Shown in pieces: positions 23,085 to 28,352 of a stretch of DNA of 28,352 bases. The position numbers and the translations under genes were made by a program. Position 1 is the stretch's first letter; every line of letters starts with the position of its first letter. Below the pieces are notes generated by a model. That model saw only the letters and a program-made list of their open reading frames with translations. It made no database searches and was not told the DNA's origin. The stretch comes from CAZVAO01 sp964625175 (GTDB lineage Bacteria > Bacillota > UBA994 > PWPR01): positions 1 through 28,352 of the forward strand of contig CAZVAO010000012.1 of the NCBI GenBank assembly GCA_964625175.1, read 5' to 3'.

Positions 23085-24437
23085 ATGAAACGTCAATTTT
23101 TTGGCACAGATGGTGTGCGTGGAGTGGCCAATGGCCCCCTGCTGACGCCTCACTTTGTGTTGGCTTTAGGTCAAGCAGCAGCTCGGATTTTGCCGAGTTC
23201 ACCCTCTGGATTTGTTTTAATTGGACGTGACAGCCGTATATCAGGCACCATGCTTGAGGCCGCATTAGTCGCAGGTCTCCAATCTGTCGGACGCGACACC
23301 GGCTCTTTGGGTGTTGTTCCAACCCCTGCTGTTTCCTATCTAACCGCACAAAGTAAAGCCGACTTCGGTGTTGTCATTTCGGCTTCGCATAATCCAGTAC
23401 CGGACAATGGGATTAAGTTCTTTGATAGCCAGGGATACAAATTGGCAGAAGAAGTAGAATTAGCTATTGAGGCGGAACTCTTGGCGATTTTAGCAGGAGA
23501 AGAGCGCTCTTTGCCAACAGGAACCGCAATTGCAACGGCTCGAGATGTGACGAATCTCATGGAGGACTACTGCCAGCATTTGGTGACAAGTATTCCAACA
23601 TTGCAAGGGATGCATATTGTGTGTGATGCAGCTTGGGGTGCGGCGGCACCTTGGGCGGAGCAAGTATTAAGGAAAGCCGGCGCTGAAGTGCAACTTATTC
23701 ATGCTGAGGCCAAAGGGGATACAATCAACTTAGATTGTGGATCGACAAACCCCCGTAAACTACAAGAACTGGTTGTCGCGCAAGGTGCTGATTTGGGATT
23801 AGCTTTTGACGGTGATGCCGATCGTCTCATTGCGATTGCAGAAACTGGACAAATTATAGATGGGGATTGTATCCTATATATATTAGGGGTGCATTTAAAT
23901 AATTCTGATTATCTAACGAATCACACGGTGGTTGGCACGATTATGAGCAATTTGGGATTAGAAAAGGCATTTGGGCAGCTTGGGATCCATTTTGTACGGG
24001 CTGATGTCGGTGACCGCTATGTTTGGGAAGAGATGAAGGTGCATCAAGCCATTTTAGGAGGTGAGCAATCCGGACATATTATTAATAGCAGATGGGCCAC
24101 GACAGGTGATGGCCTACTGAATGGCTTACAATTGGCCGCTGTCGTGAAGGAAAGTGGCGGCACGCTATCGGACTTGATCAGCCAATTGCCAAATTATCCC
24201 CAGAAGTTGATCAATGTAAGGGTAGCAGACAAGCAAGTTGTGATGAACAGCCCGATTCTACTAGAAGCAAAAAAAGCAGTGGAAGAAAAGTTACAGGGAA
24301 AAGGTAGAATTGTTTTGCGTCCTTCGGGAACGCAGGATTTAATTCGAGTTATGGCGGAGGCTGTTTGTGCAGAGATGGCGCTAGCGGCTGCAGAAGAAAT
24401 TGCCGAAGTTGTACGGTCGTTGGTGAAGCAATCGTAA
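23085..24437 (+). CDS. glmM: Phosphoglucosamine mutase GlmM
   Basis: GlmM converts glucosamine-6-phosphate to glucosamine-1-phosphate for UDP-GlcNAc and peptidoglycan synthesis. It also binds CdaA and can restrain c-di-AMP production. I use ATG 23085 (MKRQFFGTDGVRG, 450 aa; B. subtilis 448) over ATG 23067, which overlaps the SD ATGGAGGG. The phosphoserine is Ser101 in SASHNP, the metal loop DGDADR is at 242-247, and the phosphate-binding loop near the C-terminus reads RPSGTQDLIRVM, where many homologues have RPSGTEPLIRVM. The last two codons and stop lie inside a duplicated 94-bp repeat. Confidence 0.96.
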   Translation: MKRQFFGTDGVRGVANGPLLTPHFVLALGQAAARILPSSPSGFVLIGRDSRISGTMLEAALVAGLQSVGRDTGSLGVVPTPAVSYLTAQSKADFGVVISASHNPVPDNGIKFFDSQGYKLAEEVELAIEAELLAILAGEERSLPTGTAIATARDVTNLMEDYCQHLVTSIPTLQGMHIVCDAAWGAAAPWAEQVLRKAGAEVQLIHAEAKGDTINLDCGSTNPRKLQELVVAQGADLGLAFDGDADRLIAIAETGQIIDGDCILYILGVHLNNSDYLTNHTVVGTIMSNLGLEKAFGQLGIHFVRADVGDRYVWEEMKVHQAILGGEQSGHIINSRWATTGDGLLNGLQLAAVVKESGGTLSDLISQLPNYPQKLINVRVADKQVVMNSPILLEAKKAVEEKLQGKGRIVLRPSGTQDLIRVMAEAVCAEMALAAAEEIAEVVRSLVKQS

Positions 24438-24522
24438 ATGAATTGAAAGTTGAAAGTAGTAAGTTGAAAGGGTGCGGATAGTATGTGTTCTTTGAATAAA
24501 GAGCTTCCTATTAACCTGACCA
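24429..24522 (+). repeat. 94-bp direct repeat, copy 1 (includes glmM 3' end)
   Basis: This copy begins CAATCGTAAATGA, that is, within the last two codons and stop of glmM, and runs to CCTGACCA. It matches copy 2 (24573-24666) at 89 of 94 positions by eye, with a 144-nt period. Inside is a 7-bp tandem array, GTTGAAA twice, then GTAGTAA, then GTTGAAA. A small TCTTT/AAAGA hairpin is also present. It could be a local tandem duplication or two insertions of an interspersed repeat. Confidence 0.9.
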
Positions 24523-24572
24523 ACTGACCAAACAAAGAAGTAAAGAGCTTTTTGCAAATATTGATAATAAGA

Positions 24573-24666
24573 CAATCGTAAATGAGTTGAAAGTTGAAAG
24601 TAGTAAGTTGAAAGGGTGTGGATCGTATGTGTTCTTTGAATAAAGAGCCGCCTATTAACCTGACCA
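24573..24666 (+). repeat. 94-bp direct repeat, copy 2
   Basis: This is the second copy of the element at 24429-24522, in the same orientation, differing at five positions (A/G, C/T, A/C and TT/CG). It again opens with CAATCGTAAATGA-like sequence, although no gene ends here. The 50 nt between the copies (24523-24572) is AT-rich with no promoter or terminator I trust. The copies lie between glmM and the glmS ribozyme without an obvious transcription stop. Confidence 0.9.
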
Positions 24667-24706
24667 CTGGCAACCGACAACTAATCAACAACGTTTGCAG
24701 TTGAAT

Positions 24707-24841
24707 ATAGCGCCCGGACTCTAATTTGAATTGGAGTTGACGAGGAGAGGGTTAATCGAAAAGTCGGCGGATACCCTCCGGATTATCATGTCCGTTAAAG
24801 GCAGGCAAATCTGTAGGTGACTACAGTCCAATACTCGCCGG
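24707..24841 (+). ncRNA. glmS ribozyme: glmS ribozyme (GlcN6P-activated self-cleaving riboswitch)
   Basis: The sequence carries the conserved glmS ribozyme core. The predicted cleavage site is A24709 | G24710, followed by GCGCC, which pairs with GGCGG at 24766-24770 (P2.2). P1 is ACTCTAA (24718-24724) with TTGGAGT (24731-24737). The conserved strings GTTGACGAGG, ATCGAA and TCGGCGGAT follow in order. P3 is CGGA/TCCG (24779-24794), and P4 is CTGTAG-GTGA-CTACAG (24811-24826) with a GNRA loop. Binding of glucosamine-6-phosphate triggers cleavage of the glmS mRNA leader and so lowers GlmS synthesis. The 3' boundary is approximate. Confidence 0.95.
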
Positions 24842-24876
24842 ATGACAGTAGACGACATAAAGGTGGAGGTCATTAT

Positions 24877-26700
24877 ATGTGTGGAATAGTCGGTTATACC
24901 GGCCCCAAACAAGCAGATAATATCCTAATAGAAGGTCTTGAAATTTTAGAATATCGCGGCTATGATTCAGCAGGAGTTGCAATCATAGCAGGACAAGATT
25001 TGAAAATAGTTAAAAAAGTCGGTAAGGTATCCGAGTTGATTGCAGAAATGACACAGGTGGATACCAGCGGGAATTGTGGAATTTCCCATACCCGATGGGC
25101 GACGCATGGCAAACCATCGGATGCGAATTCGCATCCTCACACAGGGGTACACGATCAGTTTGCTGTGGTCCATAACGGGATTATTGAGAATTACCAAGAA
25201 TTAAAAAGCGAATTACTCGCGAATGGCAATGTGTTTTCTTCAGAAACAGATACTGAAGTCATTGCGCATCTAATCGAACAAGCTTATGATGGCGATTTAT
25301 TTACGGCCGTGCGTGAAGTGGTGCGTAAGCTCGAAGGGGCATATGCTTTGGCCGTAATTTGTACAAATGAACCCGATCGAATAATCGCTGTTCGCAAAGA
25401 AACACCCCTTTTGATTGGTTTGGGTGATGGAGAGAAGATCCTAGCGTCTGACCCATCAGCTATTGTCAAATACACGAAGAAGTTTTGGCGCCTTGAAAAT
25501 GGGGAGATGGCGATCATCACTCCGGATACGGCTGAGGCATTTAGAATAATAGATGGTGTAAGCATCCAAAAAGAAGTGCAAGAAATCGATTGGAATATTG
25601 AACAGGCGCAGCACAGTGGCTTCGACCATTACATGCGCAAAGAAATAGCGGAGCAACCCGAGGTCATTGAGAATTCAATGCGCGGCAGACTGAAAAGCGA
25701 TGGACAGGTTGTATTACCTGAATTGTCCTCTGTCGCAGAGGTCTTACGAAAGGCCCAACGGTTTCACCTTATCGCTTGTGGAACGTCTTATCATGCTGGA
25801 TTAGTTGGGAAATATCTACTTGAACAAATTGTTAGAGTTCCCGTGGAAGCAGATGTCGCAAGTGAATACCGTTATCGCAATCCATTGATCGGCCAAGAAG
25901 ATGTTGTTGTAGTAATTAGCCAGTCGGGGGAGACGGCAGATACTTTAGCCGTTGTGCGTTTAGCTAAATCTAAAGGTGTACCCGTTATTGGGATCGTCAA
26001 CGTTGTAAACAGCAGTATTGCGGCAGAGTGTGATGCCGTTGTTTATTTGCAAGCGGGCCCCGAGATTGGGGTTGCCTCAACTAAGGCCTATGTTTCACAA
26101 ATCGTTGTTTTAACACTCTTTACGCTTTACCTTCAGCACTTACGCGGAACAGAGAGTGTGGATACAGCACGAATCACGCGTGATTTACGAAAATTAAGTG
26201 CTTATGTGGCGAGTCTGATTCTTGATGATGAAAAATTTGAGCAGGTTGCTATGGCGATTAAGGACCATGAGAACTGTTTCTTTATTGGCCGACTAGTAGA
26301 TTATGCAGTCAGTATGGAAGGGGCACTGAAGCTTAAAGAGATTTCCTATATCCATGCTGAGGCTAAAGCTGCTGGCGAATTAAAACATGGATCTTTGGCT
26401 TTGATTCAAGAAGGTACACCAGTTATCGCATTGGCCACCCAAAGCAGTGTGCGTGAGAAAATGTATAGTAATATCATGGAAGTGAAAGCACGCGGTGGGG
26501 AGATGATAATTCTAACAAATCATCCGGAAGAATTCAGAAATCTATCGGATACGGTGATCACGTTACCAGATGTTTCGCCGTTCTTATCGCCGGTACTTAG
26601 CGTCATCCCATTACAATTGCTTGCTTATCATGCCGCAGTTTTGCGAGGCAATAATCCAGATCGCCCTCGGAACTTGGCTAAGAGTGTAACGGTTGAGTAA
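24877..26700 (+). CDS. glmS: Glutamine-fructose-6-phosphate aminotransferase (isomerizing)
   Basis: GlmS makes glucosamine-6-phosphate from fructose-6-phosphate and glutamine, the first committed step to UDP-GlcNAc. The start is ATG 24877 (MCGIVGYTG, 607 aa) because Cys2 must become the N-terminal nucleophile. The longer frame from 24817 runs through the ribozyme. The N-terminal class II glutaminase domain (1 to about 220) has SHTRWATHG and HNGIIENY. Two SIS isomerase domains follow (CGTSYHAG, SQSGETADT), with the C-terminal LAKSVTVE. SD GGTGGAGG lies 7 nt upstream. It is regulated by the ribozyme in its leader. Confidence 0.98.
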   Translation: MCGIVGYTGPKQADNILIEGLEILEYRGYDSAGVAIIAGQDLKIVKKVGKVSELIAEMTQVDTSGNCGISHTRWATHGKPSDANSHPHTGVHDQFAVVHNGIIENYQELKSELLANGNVFSSETDTEVIAHLIEQAYDGDLFTAVREVVRKLEGAYALAVICTNEPDRIIAVRKETPLLIGLGDGEKILASDPSAIVKYTKKFWRLENGEMAIITPDTAEAFRIIDGVSIQKEVQEIDWNIEQAQHSGFDHYMRKEIAEQPEVIENSMRGRLKSDGQVVLPELSSVAEVLRKAQRFHLIACGTSYHAGLVGKYLLEQIVRVPVEADVASEYRYRNPLIGQEDVVVVISQSGETADTLAVVRLAKSKGVPVIGIVNVVNSSIAAECDAVVYLQAGPEIGVASTKAYVSQIVVLTLFTLYLQHLRGTESVDTARITRDLRKLSAYVASLILDDEKFEQVAMAIKDHENCFFIGRLVDYAVSMEGALKLKEISYIHAEAKAAGELKHGSLALIQEGTPVIALATQSSVREKMYSNIMEVKARGGEMIILTNHPEEFRNLSDTVITLPDVSPFLSPVLSVIPLQLLAYHAAVLRGNNPDRPRNLAKSVTVE

Positions 26701-26721
26701 ATAGCATTCTAACAACTAACA

Positions 26722-26772
26722 ACTGTCTCATCTTTGTGTTCCTGCAGGGTGAGACAGTCTTTTGTTTTTTAC
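26722..26772 (+). terminator. Intrinsic terminator of glmS
   Basis: ACTGTCTCA (26722-26730) and TGAGACAGT (26750-26758) form a perfect 9-bp stem with a 19-nt loop, followed by CTTTTGTTTTTT. This is a convincing terminator just before the accessory region. Two AACAACT heptads (26711-26724) overlap its left arm. Confidence 0.85.
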
Positions 26773-26831
26773 ACATAAGGGCCAGTCCCTAGTGGTCAAC
26801 AACTGACCATTGGGGACTGGCCCTTATGTGT
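26771..26831 (+). repeat. Long REP-like hairpin, copy 1 (upstream of RAYT)
   Basis: A 28-bp stem (26771-26798 with 26804-26831) has no mismatches, only two G-T wobbles, and an ACAAC loop. It begins right at the end of the glmS terminator T-tract. The inner 20 bp and loop are shared with the hairpin at 27728-27772 downstream of the transposase. The third base pair of the GGCC(A/T)G segment is swapped in both arms, so pairing is kept. It is probably a substrate or relic of the adjacent REP-associated transposase. Confidence 0.9.
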
Positions 26832-26941
26832 GTGATGTATAAAAACTACATATAAATGTTTATTTAAATGGCAAAATATGTTAATATACTAGTGAATACT
26901 ACACTTTACTCAGATAAAAAACAAAAACATGAGGTGAGCGG
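26832..26941 (+). promoter_or_regulatory. AT-rich upstream region of the RAYT gene
   Basis: This AT-rich 110-nt spacer holds a possible -10 TATACT at 26885-26890 with no good -35 at standard spacing (TTTATT at 26859-26864 is 20 nt away). The SD is GAGGTGAG at 26931-26938. The evidence for a promoter is weak. Confidence 0.25.
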
Positions 26942-27721
26942 GTGGCAAGAAAGCCAAGAAAAAGGAGTAGCACGGGATATTATCATGTTGTTATGCGGGG
27001 AAACAATAAGGAACGGATTTTTGTCTCAAATGATCAAAGTGAACTTTTCTTAAAGTTGCTGAATAACCATGAAGAGATTGGAAAACTGAGTATTGTTGCA
27101 TGGTGTATCATGAGTAATCATGTTCATATTGTTCTGAAGGCGGAATACTTGGAAATGGTGAAGTCCTTTCATAGAATAAATACAAGTTTTGCTATGCGAC
27201 AACATAGGAGACAGGGTACAAGCGGACATGTTTTTCAAGGGCGATTTTGGAGTGAGCCGATTGAATCAGAGGAGTATTTGGTCCGAGCTGTTCGATATGT
27301 TCACAATAATCCGGTAAAAGCATCTTTGGTAAGTGATGCAGGTGAGTGGGATTGGAGCAGTTACTCTAAGTATCTTCTTGGAGAGTATAGTGAAGTAATG
27401 CAAGCTACATATCAGCTACTTGGTGGAACGCTAGAACGCTTTAAAAGCTTTCACAATGATAGGGATTTGCAATTTAGGCCAATTGATACTAATGAGGATC
27501 GAATTCGGCTTCGTGATCAATACACCCAAAGTGTCTTAAAGGAGTTGTGCAGACAATATGGCATTAGGGAATGGCGAGAGGAACTCTTGTGTGTAAACGC
27601 CATGAAAGATGCTGTACTTTGTCTTGTCAATGAAAATGATTTCTCATCTCGGGAAGTGGCTAAGAGATTAGGGATTACACATAACACGGTTCGGAGGTAT
27701 GTTGACTTAGAGAGTAGATGA
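26942..27721 (+). CDS. REP-associated tyrosine transposase (RAYT, Y1_Tnp / IS200-like)
   Basis: RAYTs are single-copy HUH-type nucleases related to IS200/IS605 TnpA that process hairpin (REP) DNA as single strands. The product is 259 aa. It shows the N-terminal GYYHVVMRGNN, the metal-binding HUH motif His60-Val-His62 (SNHVHIVLK), HVFQGRFWSEPI and the family hallmark VRYVHNNPVKASLV. Tyr112 or Tyr119 is the likely nucleophile (inference). A C-terminal helix-turn-helix (about 232-256, SREVAKRLGITHNTVRRYV) may add DNA recognition. The start is GTG 26942. It is bracketed by two related hairpins, which supports the assignment. It appears intact. Confidence 0.93.
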   Translation: MARKPRKRSSTGYYHVVMRGNNKERIFVSNDQSELFLKLLNNHEEIGKLSIVAWCIMSNHVHIVLKAEYLEMVKSFHRINTSFAMRQHRRQGTSGHVFQGRFWSEPIESEEYLVRAVRYVHNNPVKASLVSDAGEWDWSSYSKYLLGEYSEVMQATYQLLGGTLERFKSFHNDRDLQFRPIDTNEDRIRLRDQYTQSVLKELCRQYGIREWREELLCVNAMKDAVLCLVNENDFSSREVAKRLGITHNTVRRYVDLESR

Positions 27722-27727
27722 CCATAA

Positions 27728-27772
27728 GGGCCTGTCCCTAGTGGTCAACAACTGACCATTGGGGACAGGCCC
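27728..27772 (+). repeat. Long REP-like hairpin, copy 2 (downstream of RAYT)
   Basis: A 20-bp stem (27728-27747 with 27753-27772) with the same two G-T wobbles and the same ACAAC loop as copy 1, in the same orientation, starts 7 nt after the transposase stop codon. Compared with copy 1, one internal base pair is exchanged (A-T to T-A), keeping complementarity. The outer 8 bp of copy 1 are not conserved as a stem here: ATAA remains on the left only. No U-tract follows, so it is not a standard terminator. Confidence 0.9.
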
Positions 27773-27859
27773 CATTGGGTATATTTAGTAATTGCCTAGT
27801 GGATTCAAATTCTCAGTTATTATATAATCGGACTAGCTAAAGGTGGGAGATGGTGTTAA
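27773..27859 (+). promoter_or_regulatory. Promoter-like spacer before the iron-sulfur protein gene
   Basis: A perfect TATAAT lies at 27823-27828, about 32 nt before the ATG, with a weak -35 (TGGATT, 27800-27805, 17-nt spacing). The SD AGGTGGGAG is at 27841-27849, about 10 nt before the start. This suggests that the next gene has its own transcription, separate from the transposase. Confidence 0.4.
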
Positions 27860-28352
27860 ATGAAGAAGTATTTCAAAATTTCTAAGAAGGCATTAAGATT
27901 GCCGCTAGTTTTTCTATTTATTTTCTACGCAGTTGCTTATTTGCTCTATCAATCGACGGGTTATGCATTTTATCTTTTCAACTTTGTGTATATCGGAACG
28001 TCAATCGCCATTGGGGTCTTCCTTAGCAGTACTCTTACACGCGAATACTCTAATTGGGGAAGGCGAGTGACTCAGTTATTTGTGGGTACTTACATGTTAG
28101 GGTATGTAGGATTCATAATGAGGGAGAATATGCAGATTGAAGGTTTTTTCTTGTATGCATCCTTAGGAGTTTTTGCAGGTGCTTCACTCCACTATTTTAT
28201 TGCGAAAATCTTTGGTGTCGTCATATTTGGTCGAGGTTGGTGCGGTTATGCCTGCTGGACTGCGATGGTTTTAGATATTTTACCATGGAAGAGCAATGCA
28301 CAGGGTCGTATCAAAAGGCTAGGATTGATGAGGTATTTACATTTCTTTGTTG
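27860..28352 (+). CDS. Membrane 4Fe-4S protein, NapH/NosR-like (partial, 3' end beyond window)
   Basis: ATG 27860 opens a frame that runs off the right edge (164 codons seen). Hydrophobic segments at about residues 12-30, 36-57, 70-88 and 95-122 indicate a polytopic membrane protein. GRGWCGYACWTAM (Cys128 and Cys132), just after the fourth segment, resembles the Cys-rich turn of the NapH/NosR/CcoG-type 4Fe-4S family (usually WCG.xCP). Here Trp replaces the usual Pro after the second Cys. Such proteins pass electrons across the membrane. The substrate and the ferredoxin-like C-terminal clusters are not visible, so only a general redox role can be given. Confidence 0.75.
   Translation, partial: MKKYFKISKKALRLPLVFLFIFYAVAYLLYQSTGYAFYLFNFVYIGTSIAIGVFLSSTLTREYSNWGRRVTQLFVGTYMLGYVGFIMRENMQIEGFFLYASLGVFAGASLHYFIAKIFGVVIFGRGWCGYACWTAMVLDILPWKSNAQGRIKRLGLMRYLHFFV

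Noticed and set aside
24482..24526. Small ORF starting ATGTGTTCTTTG inside the repeat copies
   Set aside because: There is no good SD, the two copies diverge in length and residues, and no conservation of coding potential is visible.
24540..24568. Promoter for glmS based on GATAAT at 24563-24568
   Set aside because: There is no -35-like hexamer at 16-18 nt upstream (the sequence there is GTAAAG or similar), so a promoter cannot be supported.
24429..24666. Possible CRISPR-like repeat-spacer unit
   Set aside because: There are only two copies, the repeat is 94 bp with mismatches, the single interval is 50 nt, and no cas genes are nearby.
24194..24691. Antisense frames of 165 aa and 99 aa covering the glmM end and the 94-bp repeats
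   Set aside because: The apparent internal repetition of the protein only reflects the DNA repeat. The frame is antisense to glmM and has no start signals.
26868..27053. 61-aa frame overlapping the RAYT start
   Set aside because: It is out of frame with the transposase and has no SD. The GTG 26942 frame carries the real family motifs.
1..28352. tRNA or rRNA genes
   Set aside because: I found no cloverleaf with a T-loop GTTCGAATC-type box in context, nor any rRNA segment. GTTCGAATCC at 1056-1065 lies within rplC coding sequence and lacks the other arms.

Overview
The window looks like a chromosomal segment of a low-to-moderate GC, Gram-positive Firmicute, most likely a clostridial or Peptococcaceae-like lineage (inference). 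The reasons are the unbroken S10-spc-alpha gene order, strong AGGAGG-type ribosome binding sites, GTG and TTG starts, zinc-binding (Cys-rich) S14, S4 and L36, the cdaA-cdaR-glmM order, and a glmS ribozyme in front of glmS. Every gene is on the + strand.

Region 1 (1-15185) is one long translation and secretion operon: rpsJ-rplC-rplD-rplW-rplB-rpsS-rplV-rpsC-rplP-rpmC-rpsQ-rplN-rplX-rplE-rpsN-rpsH-rplF-rplR-rpsE-rpmD-rplO-secY-adk-map-infA-rpmJ-rpsM-rpsK-rpsD-rpoA-rplQ. Nearly all spacers are shorter than 60 nt. The exception is a 138-nt rplB-rpsS spacer with a long imperfect hairpin and a frame that stays open in phase with rplB. Two hairpins, at least one a convincing intrinsic terminator, follow rplQ.

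Region 2 (15340-19540) holds a vitamin-uptake ECF energy-coupling module (ecfA1-ecfA2-ecfT), translationally coupled by overlaps to truA. A consensus sigma-A promoter follows, then a structured leader resembling the known L13 leader, then rplM-rpsI and a strong terminator.

Region 3 (19541-26772) starts with a 322-nt spacer carrying promoter-like elements, then a cytosolic TPR protein of unknown function. It continues with cdaA-cdaR-glmM (c-di-AMP synthesis and control plus phosphoglucosamine mutase), a tandem pair of 94-bp direct repeats that begin inside the 3' end of glmM, a well-formed glmS ribozyme, and glmS. GlmS makes glucosamine-6-phosphate and GlmM isomerises it for cell-wall synthesis. 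The ribozyme closes the feedback loop, and c-di-AMP synthesis is genetically tied to the same pathway.

Region 4 (26771-28352) is accessory. A REP-associated tyrosine transposase (RAYT) gene lies between two related long hairpins whose stems show a compensatory base-pair swap. The window ends inside a NapH/NosR-like membrane iron-sulfur protein gene.

I saw no tRNA, rRNA, CRISPR array, prophage or antibiotic-resistance gene. The most interesting items are the RAYT with its covarying flanking hairpins, the rplB-rpsS spacer, the 94-bp duplicated element at glmM, the GGGTTAACCC dyad inside the rplM promoter, and the unassigned TPR gene next to the c-di-AMP operon.
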